From Actinoallomurus bryophytorum (GTDB taxonomy: Bacteria; Actinomycetota; Actinomycetes; Streptosporangiales; Streptosporangiaceae), in contig NZ_VFOZ01000001.1 of assembly GCF_006716425.1 (NCBI RefSeq), positions 3,100,001 to 3,164,000 on the forward strand: 64,000 nucleotides of DNA, given 5' to 3'. The position numbers and the translations under genes are program-made. Each line of letters opens with the position of its first letter. The stretch's first letter is position 1. The notes under the pieces were generated by a model. It saw nothing but the letters and a program-made list of their open reading frames with translations. It was not told the origin of the DNA and made no database searches. This document shows positions 1 through 8,597 of the stretch, piece by piece.

Positions 1-622
1 CGCGGAGGGACACGTTCGGATGTTTCGTCATCACGATGAGTCGTTCGAGCTGGCCTGCCATCACCTCCTCGCCACCGACCGCACGACGTAGGACTGCTTC
101 GTTGAACGCTACCCTCACGATCGGCGCGGCGGTGGTTCTGGTGAGCAGCGACTGGCGTGCGATACGCACCTGGACCAGACGTTCGATGTCCTCCTCACTC
201 GCTTGCGCGTAGTGGGCCCGGATCAGCGCTCGCGCATAGTCGCGTGTCTGGAGGAGTCCCGGTACCAGTTCGGACGTGTACCAGGAGAGCTCCGATGCGG
301 CGTCCTCCAAGCCGAGATACAGATCCAGGCTGTCGCGGATCACATCGCCGTACGAGTGCCACCAGCCTCGGGCTTTGGTCTCCTTCGCCAGAGCCATCAG
401 GGCGGTGACGTCCGGTGGTGCGCCGTAGATCCGGCACATCGCTTCGACGTCGAGGCTGCGGAGCGACGTCTGGCCGGTCTCGATGCGCCAGAGCTTGGTC
501 TCGGACCATTCGAGTTCCCGCGCCGCCGTTCGCACGGTGAGCCGTGACCGGTTGCGCAGCTCGCGCAGGTGCCGGCCGAGCTGTCTGCGCGGCACCGTCG
601 AGCCCGTGGGTCCGTCCGTCAT
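1..622 (-). CDS. WhiJ-like XRE regulator with DUF5753 (3' end off the window)
   Basis: Partial gene; its ATG is at 622-620 and the frame stays open to base 1, giving about 207 residues. Residues 10-65 form an XRE helix-turn-helix: the stretch around LRELRNRSRLTVRTAA is followed by WSETKLWRIETGQ, the usual second and recognition helices. The part after residue 90, with DLYLGLEDAASEL and VPGLLQTRDYARAL, is the start of the DUF5753 domain typical of WhiJ/Scr1-type regulators. In streptomycetes these are developmental DNA-binding proteins usually encoded next to a DUF397 protein and an RsbW-like ATPase. The ATPase is present here, divergently at 818. A DUF397 partner would lie beyond the left edge and cannot be checked. 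Confidence 0.85.
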   Translation of the reverse strand, partial: MTDGPTGSTVPRRQLGRHLRELRNRSRLTVRTAARELEWSETKLWRIETGQTSLRSLDVEAMCRIYGAPPDVTALMALAKETKARGWWHSYGDVIRDSLDLYLGLEDAASELSWYTSELVPGLLQTRDYARALIRAHYAQASEEDIERLVQVRIARQSLLTRTTAAPIVRVAFNEAVLRRAVGGEEVMAGQLERLIVMTKHPNVSLR

Positions 623-695
623 CGGATCCGCCTCTCACTGATTCCGGGGAGGTCTTGCACTCGTTTTGAAAGACTTCGAGCGCTCGTTTCGCAAT

Positions 696-711
696 GCAAT
701 TCGCCAATTGC
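696..711. promoter_or_regulatory. Inverted repeat between whiJ-like gene and ATPase gene
   Basis: GCAATT and AATTGC are separated by CGCC in the AT-rich spacer between the divergent regulator and ATPase genes. A second small dyad, CACAT-N5-ATGTG, follows at 723-737. Either could be an operator for the XRE regulator. This is inferred from position and symmetry only. Confidence 0.35.
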
Positions 712-817
712 GTGATCGTTTCCACATACTCCATGTGAAGGCTTGCACAACGCCTTCTTTCGCTGCTTCACTCAATCACACAACGTGACGGTCTCCCCAC
801 CAGAATGGAGGATTTCC

Positions 818-1231
818 ATGACCGCCGTCATTCTGGGCGTACGAGACATCGTGGCCCTACCTGCGGAGGTCGCGCCCACGCGACACTGGCTGCACAAATT
901 AATCGCCGACGACCACGCGGCAATCATCGACGATGTCGTGCTGCTCGCATGCGAGGCGGTGACCAATTCGATTCGCCATTCCGACTCCGGACGTCATGGC
1001 GCCCCAGGGACGATCACGCTCGTCGTTTCCGCCATCGGCGACGTGATTCGTGTCGAGGTCACCGACGCGGGTTCGGCCACGAAGGTTCCGCACTTGATCG
1101 GCGACGATCCGGGCGCGGTCAACGGGCGGGGGCTGCACCTGGTCGACCTGCTCAGCGGAGGGCGCTGGGGCACCTCCGGCGAGGGCGGCCGGACGGTCTG
1201 GTTCGAGGTCGCGACCAGGCAGGGCGGCTAA
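818..1231 (+). CDS. RsbW/SpoIIAB-like ATP-binding regulatory protein
   Basis: 137-aa single-domain protein of the GHKL (HATPase_c_2) fold. The N box is seen in LLACEAVTNSIRHS, the G1 box in VEVTDAGSA and the G2 box in NGRGLHLVDLLS. In this family such proteins are anti-sigma factor kinases, or the AbaA-type ATPases that sit next to WhiJ-like regulators. The ATG at 818 is preferred over an upstream start at 743 because GGAGG at 807-811 sits 6 nt before it. The divergent whiJ-like gene and the MerR-type gene 7 bp downstream suggest one developmental switch module, but the target sigma factor is not identifiable from this window. Confidence 0.8.
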   Translation: MTAVILGVRDIVALPAEVAPTRHWLHKLIADDHAAIIDDVVLLACEAVTNSIRHSDSGRHGAPGTITLVVSAIGDVIRVEVTDAGSATKVPHLIGDDPGAVNGRGLHLVDLLSGGRWGTSGEGGRTVWFEVATRQGG

Positions 1232-1238
1232 GGCAGGC

Positions 1239-1580
1239 ATGTCATCGGACGACGACCTCCTCACCCCGCGCGAGGCCGCACGGATGCTCGGCGTCCGCGT
1301 GGCGACCCTCGGCTCGTGGGCACGCGTCGGAGCGCTCGAACCGGCGATCCGCACCGCCGGCGGCCATCGGCGCTACCGCCGCGCCGACGTCCGCGCGTAC
1401 GGCGAGGCCGCGAGCATCGCGGACCCCGGCCGCGAGCGCCGCGAGCAGGACGCCGTACGCCTCTACGGCCAGGGCTGGTCCATCCGGCAGGTCGCCGACC
1501 GCTTCGACTGCGGGTACGGCGCCATGCGGCGGATCCTCATGCGGCGTACGACGCTGCGCGGCCGAGGTGGGAATGGCTGA
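1239..1580 (+). CDS. MerR/BldC-like small DNA-binding protein
   Basis: 113 aa. The N-terminal half, with LTPREAARMLGVRVATLGSW and then GGHRRYRRADVRAY, is the winged helix of the MerR/excisionase/BldC group. The C-terminal half, with WSIRQVADRFDCGYGAMRRI, looks like a second helix-turn-helix of the resolvase/Hin type. No effector-binding domain is present, so it resembles a small architectural or developmental regulator rather than a metal- or drug-sensing MerR. It starts 7 bp after the ATPase gene and is probably co-transcribed with it. The two-HTH arrangement is seen directly; any role in differentiation is inference. Confidence 0.75.
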   Translation: MSSDDDLLTPREAARMLGVRVATLGSWARVGALEPAIRTAGGHRRYRRADVRAYGEAASIADPGRERREQDAVRLYGQGWSIRQVADRFDCGYGAMRRILMRRTTLRGRGGNG

Positions 1581-1670
1581 CCGCGGCGATCCGCAAGACC
1601 TCGGCCGCGACCGCATCCAGGCCTTACCGACCGCCCAGCACCAGGGCCGGCTCTGACTTTTTACCCCCTC

Positions 1671-1700
1671 TTGACCTGATCTCGGGCCTCTGCGCAGAAT
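1671..1700 (+). promoter_or_regulatory. Possible promoter for the 1735 gene
   Basis: TTGACC at 1671-1676 and CAGAAT at 1695-1700 are separated by 18 nt and lie 34 bp before the start codon. This is a plausible housekeeping-type promoter judged by eye only. Confidence 0.35.
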
Positions 1701-1734
1701 CTCGGCAATCGCGGCGAAGACCGAGGAGCCGGGC

Positions 1735-2349
1735 ATGGCGCCACGCATCGAACAGAGACAGCAGGCGCTGGTCTCCCATCGGACGAACTTCTGGGGGCGG
1801 CCGTCCGCGGCGAGCACCGCCTCCTGGCGATACCGAGCCCAGCCCCGGGTGGTGAAGCGCCCGGACGACGGGCAGCCCGCATTCCAGCGTTCGGTCCGGT
1901 GCAAGGTGTGCAAGAAGTCGCTAACGTACTCCGTGCACAGCGCCCAGGCCGCGAGGGCCCGGCAGAAACGCTGGCGGACCATCACCTACGTCAGTCTCGC
2001 GATCTTCGTCGTGGGTCTGCTCGGCTTCATCCTGCTCCTCGTCCTCGGCGGAGGCCCGGTCCTGACCGGCATCGCGATCGCGGCGTCGGCAGGGGGCTTT
2101 GTGGCCGTCACGTGCATCGGGCAGGTCGCGGCGGAGGAGACGGGCGTCACGGGGCACTTCAACAGCTGGCCGGTGATCTCCAAGCACGCGGTGGCCCTCG
2201 ACCGGCCCGGGGTCGCGGAGCTCGTCTGCCCGCGCTGCGGTCACGCGGAGGAGTTCGGGCGGCCCAGCGTGTACCGCGACGGCCACCCGCAGACGCCGTA
2301 CGAGGTCGCCAAGGCCCGGCTCGAGGCCCACGACTGCCGCACGCCCTGA
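1735..2349 (+). CDS. Membrane protein with split Cys pairs, function unknown
   Basis: 204 aa; the start is supported by GAGGAG 6 nt upstream. Two hydrophobic segments (about residues 83-106 and 108-132) form a membrane hairpin. A CxxC pair at C56/C59 precedes the membrane part and a second pair at C165/C168 (CPRCGH) follows it. If both ends face the same side of the membrane, the four cysteines could make one zinc ribbon. I do not recognise the family. No neighbour on the same strand is close enough to suggest a role. Confidence 0.6.
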   Translation: MAPRIEQRQQALVSHRTNFWGRPSAASTASWRYRAQPRVVKRPDDGQPAFQRSVRCKVCKKSLTYSVHSAQAARARQKRWRTITYVSLAIFVVGLLGFILLLVLGGGPVLTGIAIAASAGGFVAVTCIGQVAAEETGVTGHFNSWPVISKHAVALDRPGVAELVCPRCGHAEEFGRPSVYRDGHPQTPYEVAKARLEAHDCRTP

Positions 2350-2479
2350 CGCCTCGCCCCTGCGGCTTCCCTGCCGGCCGTACAAAGGTCAGGGCCGATC
2401 TTTGGCGTGCCCCCTCACACGCCCGTAGTTGGACAAAAGGGACAATCGCCTGGTCACCCCCTTGAGAGGAAGGCTTCAC

Positions 2480-3058
2480 GTGTCCAACACCCAGGCTGCA
2501 GTGGCGCGCCCGGCGGTGCTCGGCGACCTCGTCCCGGGCCGGCTGGTACGGGACATCACGCTCGTCGCCGGCGCGGCCGTCTTCGTCGGCGTGGCCGCGC
2601 AGATCAGTGTGCCGGTGCCGGGCACCCCGGTGCCGGTGAGCGGCCAGACGTTCGCCGTCCTGCTGTCGGGCGCCGCGCTCGGGCTGAACCGTTCCGTCCT
2701 CGCCATGGCCCTGTACGCGCTGACCGGTGTGCTGGGCGTGCCGTGGTTCGCCCAGGGCGCCTCCGGCTGGCATTTCGCGTCCTTCGGCTACGTGCTCGGG
2801 TTCGCACTGGCCGGTGCGGTCGTCGGTGCCCTGGCCGCCCGCGGCGGTGACCGGTCGCCGCCGGCCACGGTCGCCACGATGGCGCTCGGCACGCTGCTCA
2901 TCTATGTGGTCGGCGTGCCGTGGCTGATGGCCATGACCCACTCGGACCTGGGCGCCGCCCTGTCGATGGGCGTGCGGCCGTTCCTCGTCGGCGACGTGCT
3001 GAAGGTGCTGCTCGCCGCCGGCCTGCTCCCATTCGCCTGGCGGCTCGCCCGGCGTTAG
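2480..3058 (+). CDS. bioY: BioY biotin transporter S-component
   Basis: 192-aa, highly hydrophobic protein with about six membrane segments and the BioY signature regions: QISVPVPGTPVPVSGQTFAV near the N-terminus, then LYALTGVLGVPWFAQGASG. BioY binds biotin in the membrane, either with energy-coupling-factor ATPases (BioM/BioN) or alone. No ECF ATPase gene is adjacent, so it is a solitary BioY. The GTG at 2480 is chosen because GAGGAAGG at 2466-2473 is well spaced; an upstream TTG at 2429 lacks a site. Its stop overlaps that of the convergent TetR gene by 4 nt. Confidence 0.88.
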   Translation: MSNTQAAVARPAVLGDLVPGRLVRDITLVAGAAVFVGVAAQISVPVPGTPVPVSGQTFAVLLSGAALGLNRSVLAMALYALTGVLGVPWFAQGASGWHFASFGYVLGFALAGAVVGALAARGGDRSPPATVATMALGTLLIYVVGVPWLMAMTHSDLGAALSMGVRPFLVGDVLKVLLAAGLLPFAWRLARR

Positions 3059-3714
3059 GGAGTCTCGCGGGAACCCGCGCCGCCCGCCGGGCCGTCGGCC
3101 TCGAAGTGATGGGCCAGGTATCCGGTGATCAGCCGCTCCACCTCGGCGAGCAGCGCGGGATCCCCGTCGCGTACGTCGCGGAAGGCGAGCTTGAGCACAG
3201 CGTCGGCGGCCTCCACGGCGACCGCGAGCGCGCGGGCCAGCTCACCCGTGTCGGGTACCGCGAACGCGTCGACGAGCAGGGCCCGCAGCCGGTCCGCGAC
3301 CACCGCGTTGTTCTCCTCGCCGGCGTCGAGCAGGCGCACGTCGGCGATGTCGCCGAAGCGCAGCACGCGAAAGCCCGGCACGGTGCGGTGCATGTCGACG
3401 AAGGTGTCGATGACCGTGCCGACCGCGTCGTACCAGTGCGCGAAGTCACCCTCGGCGAGGCCGTGCGCCACCCGCTCGCCGAACATCTCCAGGTTGCGCA
3501 GAGCCAGCTCCTGCGCGATCGCGCGCTTGTCGGGGAAGAACTGGTAAACCGACCCGATCGCGACATCCGCGCGCTGCGCGACCTTCGTCGTGGACAGGCC
3601 GTCGTAGCCGTTCTCGTCGAGAATCTCGGCACACGCGTCCAGCATGCGCTGCACGCGTTCGGCGCTCCGCCGCTGGGCAGGCCGTCGGCGCAGCGCCGAA
3701 GTATCCGTCGTCAC
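3055..3714 (-). CDS. TetR family transcriptional repressor
   Basis: 219 aa. Residues about 15-62 form the TetR helix-turn-helix (LSTTKVAQRADVAIG followed by SVYQFFPDKRAIAQEL), ahead of an alpha-helical ligand-binding domain. The GTG at 3714 is the only reasonable start before the DNA-binding domain. No Shine-Dalgarno is visible, and a perfect TTGTACAA palindrome abuts the start, so a leaderless, self-repressed transcript is plausible. It is divergent from a GH1 glucosidase and convergent with bioY. Regulation of the glucosidase is the simplest guess; the ligand is unknown. Confidence 0.8.
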   Translation of the reverse strand: MTTDTSALRRRPAQRRSAERVQRMLDACAEILDENGYDGLSTTKVAQRADVAIGSVYQFFPDKRAIAQELALRNLEMFGERVAHGLAEGDFAHWYDAVGTVIDTFVDMHRTVPGFRVLRFGDIADVRLLDAGEENNAVVADRLRALLVDAFAVPDTGELARALAVAVEAADAVLKLAFRDVRDGDPALLAEVERLITGYLAHHFEADGPAGGAGSRETP

Positions 3715-3768
3715 TTGTACAACTATGCCTTTTCCGAGTACATGCGCGCCCCGTAGGATCCGAATCCT
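3715..3768. promoter_or_regulatory. Two candidate operators between tetR and glucosidase
   Basis: TTGTACAA at 3715-3722 touches the TetR start codon, and AGGAT-CCGA-ATCCT at 3755-3768 lies 24 bp before the glucosidase start at 3792. Both dyads are perfect. They could bind the TetR protein, or the second could serve a sugar-responsive repressor. No experimental basis. Confidence 0.4.
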
Positions 3769-3791
3769 CCTTACATTTCTGAGAGATGACG

Positions 3792-5099
3792 ATGACTCCG
3801 GTCAAGGCGTTTCCGTCCAACTTTCAATGGGGCGTCGCCACGTCCGCCTTCCAGATCGAGGGGGCGACCGGCTCGGACGGCCGTGGCGTGTCGACCTGGG
3901 ACACGTTCTGCCGCGAGCCGGGGAGGGTCCACGGTGGCGCCAACGCCGACGTCGCGTGCGACCACTATCACCGCTGGTCAGAGGACCTCGACCTGATCGC
4001 CAGCCTGGGCGCGCGTGCGTACCGGTTCTCCATCGCCTGGCCGAGAGTCCAGCCCTCGGGGACCGGAGCGGTCAACGCGAAGGGGCTGGACTTCTACGAC
4101 AGGCTCGTGGACGGCCTGGCCTCACGCGGCCTTGCCGCCGTGCCCACCCTGTTCCACTGGGACCTTCCACAGCCGCTGGAGGACGCAGGCGGCTGGATGA
4201 ACCGCGACACCGCCGCCCGCTTCGCCGACTACGCCGCGATCGTCGCCGAGCGCCTCGCCGACCGGGTCTCCCTGTGGATCACGCTGAACGAGCCGATGGT
4301 CGTGATGGCGTACGGCTACGCCTTCGGGACGCACGCGCCGGGCCTGACACTGATGCTCGGCGCGTTGCCGACCGCGCACCACCAGCTGCTCGGCCACGGC
4401 CTGGCGACCACCGCCCTGCGCACCGCCGGCGCACGTCGGATCGGCATCGCGAACAACTACACCCCCGCACAGGCGGCGAGCGACCGGCCGGAGGACCTCG
4501 CCGCGGCAGAGGCGTTCGACAACCTGCTGAACTGGCAGTTCACCGACCCGCTTCTGCGCGGCGCCTATCCGGACCTCGGCGTGGACCTGCCCCACGTACG
4601 CGACGGCGACCTCGCGACCATCGTCGCGCCCATCGACGTGCTCGGCGTCAACTACTACAGCCCCGTGGGCGTCGCCGCGGCCGGTGCGGAAGAGCCCCTG
4701 CCGTTCACCATGACCGAGGTGCCGGGAGCCCCGCTGACCGGCATGGGCTGGCCGGTCGTCCCGGACGCCCTGCGCCGCCTGCTGCTGACGCTGCGCACCC
4801 GGTACGGCGCCGCGCTGCCGCCGATCCAGATCACCGAGAGCGGCTGTTCCTACGATGAGTCACTCGACGACCAGCCCCGCATCGACTACCTGTCCGGCCA
4901 CGTCGACGCGGTACGGGCGGCGATGGAGGCCGGCGTGGACGTAGGGGGGTACTACGTCTGGTCGCTGCTGGACAACTTCGAGTGGGCGGAGGGCTACGGC
5001 CCGAGGTTCGGCCTGGTCCACGTGGACTACGAGACCCAGCGCCGCACACCGAGAGCCTCGTACGCCTGGTACCGCGACCTGATCGCCGAGGCGCCTTAG
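3792..5099 (+). CDS. GH1 beta-glucosidase
   Basis: 435 aa, the normal length for a bacterial family 1 glycoside hydrolase. It hydrolyses beta-glucosides with retention of configuration. The acid/base Glu is in TLNEP (about residue 167) and the nucleophile Glu in ITESG (about 349). Other GH1 marks are NFQWGVATSAFQIEG at the N-terminus, YRFSIAWPRVQP, and WSLLDNFEWAEGY near the C-terminus. There is no signal peptide, so the enzyme is cytosolic and probably acts on imported cellobiose-like sugars. ATG codons occur at 3786 and 3792; GAGAG at 3781-3785 is properly spaced only for 3792. No sugar transporter is adjacent. Confidence 0.92.
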   Translation: MTPVKAFPSNFQWGVATSAFQIEGATGSDGRGVSTWDTFCREPGRVHGGANADVACDHYHRWSEDLDLIASLGARAYRFSIAWPRVQPSGTGAVNAKGLDFYDRLVDGLASRGLAAVPTLFHWDLPQPLEDAGGWMNRDTAARFADYAAIVAERLADRVSLWITLNEPMVVMAYGYAFGTHAPGLTLMLGALPTAHHQLLGHGLATTALRTAGARRIGIANNYTPAQAASDRPEDLAAAEAFDNLLNWQFTDPLLRGAYPDLGVDLPHVRDGDLATIVAPIDVLGVNYYSPVGVAAAGAEEPLPFTMTEVPGAPLTGMGWPVVPDALRRLLLTLRTRYGAALPPIQITESGCSYDESLDDQPRIDYLSGHVDAVRAAMEAGVDVGGYYVWSLLDNFEWAEGYGPRFGLVHVDYETQRRTPRASYAWYRDLIAEAP

Positions 5100-6058
5100 C
5101 GCGTGCCGCCCACGATCTCCCCGCGGTATCCGATCGGGCCCTCGTTGACCCGCTGGGCATACCCGGTGAACGACGCTCCGTCGTGGGTCAGCCCGATCGA
5201 GGCCGTGTTGCCCCGCTGGTCCCGCCAGCCGACCCGCTCGACCGGCCCGGAACCGGTGTCGAGGAACACGGACAGCTCGCCCGACCGATGCCAGTCCCCG
5301 CCCCAGTGGACCTCGGTCTCGAACCGCCGCGCGGATCCATCGAGGTGTTCGCGGCGCTCGGTCAGATCGCCCCGGAACTGCAGCCAGGCTCCACCGGGGG
5401 TACGCACATGGCCGAGGAAACCGGTCATCTCGCCCGCGAAGCTGATGGCCGCCTCACTGCCGTCCGAGCCGCGCCAGCTCAGCTCCGCGGGCGCCGCGGC
5501 CTGGCCCTCGTCGATCTGAAACCGCAGCTCCGGCCCGTCCCGCCATTCCGACGCACCGGCAGGACGGGAGTAGGTGGCAAAGGTGAAGGCCGACTCCGCC
5601 GCGTGGTCCGTCAGCAGTGCACGCTCCGCGGCGTCCCGGTCCCAGACGGACTCCAGCAGCACCCGGTAGAGCCAGAGCATCGCGCGAGAGTCCTCGGCGC
5701 TGCGCAGCTCGAGCGTGTTCGGCCCCGATCGCAGCCATTCGCCGGGCACCGCGAACGTCATCACCTGCGGCAGGTCGCCCCCGCCCGGTATCCGGAGACG
5801 GGAGATCACACTCTGGCCGTTCACCAGGATGTCCAGCGGCGCGTGGCCCGACGACGACCCGTTCTTCGACACCAGCGCGCAGATCTTCATCGTCACCTCG
5901 TCCGAGGGAGTCTCGGCCGCGAAGTCCACCCACACGGCTCCGCCCGCGTCGAGGATCCAGTGTCCGCCGGCGTCACCGGCGCCGTCCGCGCGGACGGAGG
6001 CATTGGCCGTACGCGGCGGATCGGCGGAGAAGTCGACGAACGTAGGGTTCAGGGTCAT
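5096..6058 (-). CDS. Predicted beta-rich protein, function unknown
   Basis: 320 aa without a signal peptide or membrane segment. The sequence is rich in alternating hydrophobic and polar residues with many Trp, Gly and Asp (WILDAGGAVWVDFAAETP, LSWRGSDGSEAAISFAGEM), as in beta-sandwich domains. The N-terminal 160 residues resemble a carbohydrate-binding jelly roll in style only; the C-terminal half (around GYAQRVNEGPIGYRGE) looks like a second beta domain. No catalytic motif is recognised. The stop overlaps the glucosidase stop by 4 nt in convergent orientation, so proximity says little about a shared role. Confidence 0.55.
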   Translation of the reverse strand: MTLNPTFVDFSADPPRTANASVRADGAGDAGGHWILDAGGAVWVDFAAETPSDEVTMKICALVSKNGSSSGHAPLDILVNGQSVISRLRIPGGGDLPQVMTFAVPGEWLRSGPNTLELRSAEDSRAMLWLYRVLLESVWDRDAAERALLTDHAAESAFTFATYSRPAGASEWRDGPELRFQIDEGQAAAPAELSWRGSDGSEAAISFAGEMTGFLGHVRTPGGAWLQFRGDLTERREHLDGSARRFETEVHWGGDWHRSGELSVFLDTGSGPVERVGWRDQRGNTASIGLTHDGASFTGYAQRVNEGPIGYRGEIVGGTR

Positions 6059-6157
6059 GTCCGGCGATTATTCCGATCGCGACGAGTGCGCGGCGGCGTC
6101 TCGCGCCGAAACGCCCTCGCCACGACCGGTCAGGAGCGGGCGGCCAGCGGCGGGCGG

Positions 6158-7237
6158 TCAGGGGCGGGCGGTCAGGCCGGTGCAGCGGCGCAGCCCGTTC
6201 CACTTCTTCAGGGCCTGCGTGCGTGAGGCGCCGCTGAGCGGGCGTGGGATGCCGCCGGAGATCGTGGCGGGCTTCCACTGGGCCTTGAGCACCTTGCGTC
6301 CGCTCAGGGTCACCTCGAGGACTCCGGAGTCGGCGGTGCGGCCGCTGGCCGCGTAGAAGAAGAAGTTGCCCAGGCCGTAGTCGATGTAGCGGCCATGGAA
6401 GAACCCGCCCCCGAGGGGGACGTGGGCGTGTGAACCGACGATCACGTCGGCGCCCGCCTGGACGAGCTGGTTCGCCAGGTGCTTCTGCCGCGGCAGCGGG
6501 CAGGCTTCCATCTCCTGTCCCCAGTGCAGGAAGACGATGACCGCGTCGGCCTGCTTCCGCGCCTTGCGTACCTCCTGGAGCAGGCGCGGGGCGTTCTTGG
6601 CCGAGGCGAGGCCGGCATGGGTGTTGGTGGCCGTCCAGCCCGCGATCAGGTTGTCGTCCAGCACCTGTGTGGCGCCGATCACCGCGAGCTTGGTGTCCTT
6701 GACCGTCGCGTAGTAGGGCCGGTACGCCTCCGCGGCGTTCTTGCCGATGCCGACGACGGGGTAGCCGGTCCGTTTGATCGCCGCGAGGGAGTCGGCCAGG
6801 CCGACCCGGCCGAAGTCGACGCCGTGGTTGTTGGCCATGGAGACGACGTCGACGCCGGCCGCCTTCAGCGCGGTGAACGCGCTCGCCGGGGCGCGGAAGT
6901 TGAACTCCTTCGGCTCCTTCGTGCCACGCGTCGTGATGGCCGTCTCCAGGTTGACCATCGTGAAGTCGGCGCCCTTCAGCGTCGGGATGGTCGGCCCGAG
7001 GGCCGTGCGCGGCGAGGACAGCCGGGCGCTGAGCTGGGCGTAGAAGTGCGTGTCGCCGGCGAAGGCGATCGTGATCGGCTGCTTGGCCGCCTCGGCGGTC
7101 GAACCTGGGGTCCGTGGCACGGACGGCGTCATGCTGAGCGGCGGCATCTTCGCGTCGCTCTTCTCGCTGCACGCCGTCGCGCACACGGCCAGTCCGGTCG
7201 CCACGGCCAGGACGACAGGGAGCAATGGTCGCCGCAT
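6158..7237 (-). CDS. CapA-family metallophosphatase-like lipoprotein
   Basis: 359 aa. It starts with MRRPLLPVVL and a hydrophobic stretch ending in cysteines at 19 and 23, consistent with a lipoprotein signal. The domain from residue 55 is the CapA/PGA_cap fold related to calcineurin-type phosphatases: AGDTHF (about 60-65), SMANNHGVDFG, VFLHWGQE and GSHAHVPLG supply the usual Asp, His, Asn and His ligands. Founding members act in poly-gamma-glutamate capsule synthesis, but actinomycetes carry many copies of uncertain function. A longer frame to 7402 exists; the ATG at 7237 is preferred for its signal peptide and the GAGGTG upstream. It is probably anchored on the outer face of the membrane. 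Confidence 0.85.
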   Translation of the reverse strand: MRRPLLPVVLAVATGLAVCATACSEKSDAKMPPLSMTPSVPRTPGSTAEAAKQPITIAFAGDTHFYAQLSARLSSPRTALGPTIPTLKGADFTMVNLETAITTRGTKEPKEFNFRAPASAFTALKAAGVDVVSMANNHGVDFGRVGLADSLAAIKRTGYPVVGIGKNAAEAYRPYYATVKDTKLAVIGATQVLDDNLIAGWTATNTHAGLASAKNAPRLLQEVRKARKQADAVIVFLHWGQEMEACPLPRQKHLANQLVQAGADVIVGSHAHVPLGGGFFHGRYIDYGLGNFFFYAASGRTADSGVLEVTLSGRKVLKAQWKPATISGGIPRPLSGASRTQALKKWNGLRRCTGLTARP

Positions 7238-7356
7238 CGCACTCACCACCTCGGGTAGATCGCACAGAATGCCACGTCCGGGGCCTTGACCGCGCTTCGG
7301 GAGCACATAGCGTTCGTGTTGCCGGACGTTCCTGGACGATTTCGAGGGAGGCGCTC

Positions 7357-8511
7357 GTGCTCGACATCGCGCTGGTCCGCGCCGAGACACCGGGGTGCGC
7401 ACAGGTCGTGCACTTCAACAACGCGGGGGCCGCGCTGCAGCCCCGACCGGTTCTGGACACGGTCCGCGGACATCTGGAAGCCGAGGCGCGCGTCGGGGGG
7501 TACGAGGCGGCCGACGCCGCGATGGACCGGCTGACCAGAACCTACGACTCGGTGGCCCGGCTCATCGGCGCCGACCAGAGCGAGATCGCGATCACCGAGA
7601 ACGCCACCCGCGCCTGGGACATGGCGTTCTACGGCATTCGCTTCCGGCCGGGCGAGCGCGTCCTCACCTCGGCGAGTGAGTACGGCAGCAACGCGATCGC
7701 CCTCCTGCACGCCGCACGCGACCGCGGCATCAAGGTGGAGGTCCTCCCGGACGACGAGCACGGCCAGGTCTCCCTCGACGCCCTGAGGGCGACGCTCGAC
7801 GACGACGTGGCGCTGGTCGCGGTCAACCACGTCCCGACCCACGACGGGCTGGTCAACCCGGTCGCCGACATCGGACGGCTGACGCGTTCGGCCGGCGCCC
7901 TCTTCCTGGTCGACGCCTGTCAGTCCATCGGCCAGATCGCGGTGGACGTGGACGAGATCGGCTGCGACATGCTGTCGGGGACGGGCCGCAAGTTCCTGCG
8001 CGGGCCGCGCGGCATCGGCTTTCTCTACGTACGGCGCGAGGCTCTCGACCGGATCTCGCCGACGTTTCTCGATGACCGCAGTGCGGAGTGGACGGGGCCG
8101 GAGTCGTACGAGCTGGCCCCCGACGCCCGGCGGTTCGAGAGCTTCGAGCGCTCCGCCGCCCTGCAGCTCGGGCTCGGAGCGGCGGCGGAGTACGCGATGG
8201 CGATCGGCCTGGACGTGATCGAGCGGCGGGTGACCGAGCTGGCCGTACGCCTGCGCACGGCGCTCGAGGACGTTCCCGGCGTCACGGTACGTGATCGGGG
8301 GAAGCGCCGTTCGGGCATCGTGACGTTCACGCGGGACGGCCACGCCGCCGCGGATCTGGTCACGGCCCTGGCCCACCAGAAGATCAACGTACGGCTGTCG
8401 GCGCAGGTCTACCGCTACGACGGCGGGCCCGCTCCGGCGCCCCGCGTACGCGCGTCGGTGCACTACTACAACACCGAGGACGAGATATCCCAGCTGGTCA
8501 GGGCCCTGTAG
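7357..8511 (+). CDS. Class V aminotransferase (cysteine desulfurase-like)
   Basis: 384-aa PLP enzyme of fold type I, class V. The Schiff-base lysine is K212 in SGTGRKFLRG. Asp186 (FLVDACQS) contacts the pyridine nitrogen and His158 (VNHVPTHDG) stacks on the cofactor. This subgroup resembles SufS/CsdA and isopenicillin-epimerase-like enzymes, but there is no conserved desulfurase Cys loop that I can assign and no suf genes nearby, so the substrate is open. GTG at 7357 is preceded by GGGAGG at 7346-7351. The upstream 130 residues of open frame are not needed by the family. It is divergent from the CapA gene. Confidence 0.82.
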   Translation: MLDIALVRAETPGCAQVVHFNNAGAALQPRPVLDTVRGHLEAEARVGGYEAADAAMDRLTRTYDSVARLIGADQSEIAITENATRAWDMAFYGIRFRPGERVLTSASEYGSNAIALLHAARDRGIKVEVLPDDEHGQVSLDALRATLDDDVALVAVNHVPTHDGLVNPVADIGRLTRSAGALFLVDACQSIGQIAVDVDEIGCDMLSGTGRKFLRGPRGIGFLYVRREALDRISPTFLDDRSAEWTGPESYELAPDARRFESFERSAALQLGLGAAAEYAMAIGLDVIERRVTELAVRLRTALEDVPGVTVRDRGKRRSGIVTFTRDGHAAADLVTALAHQKINVRLSAQVYRYDGGPAPAPRVRASVHYYNTEDEISQLVRAL

Positions 8512-8562
8512 GCCGGGAAAGGGCGGGAGCCGCCCGCACAAAACGGATATCTTTCGTTCCCT

Positions 8563-8573
8563 TGAATCATTCA
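8563..8573. promoter_or_regulatory. Fur/PerR-like operator upstream of fur-katA
   Basis: TGAATCATTCA is a perfect 11-bp palindrome 25 bp before the fur start. TTGAAT at 8562-8567 overlapping it could be a -35 element with a weak -10 around 8583-8588. The position fits autorepression by the Fur-type protein, as known for FurA/CatR operons. Confidence 0.5.
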
Positions 8574-8597
8574 GGTTAAGGGCATACGTTGGGTGAC

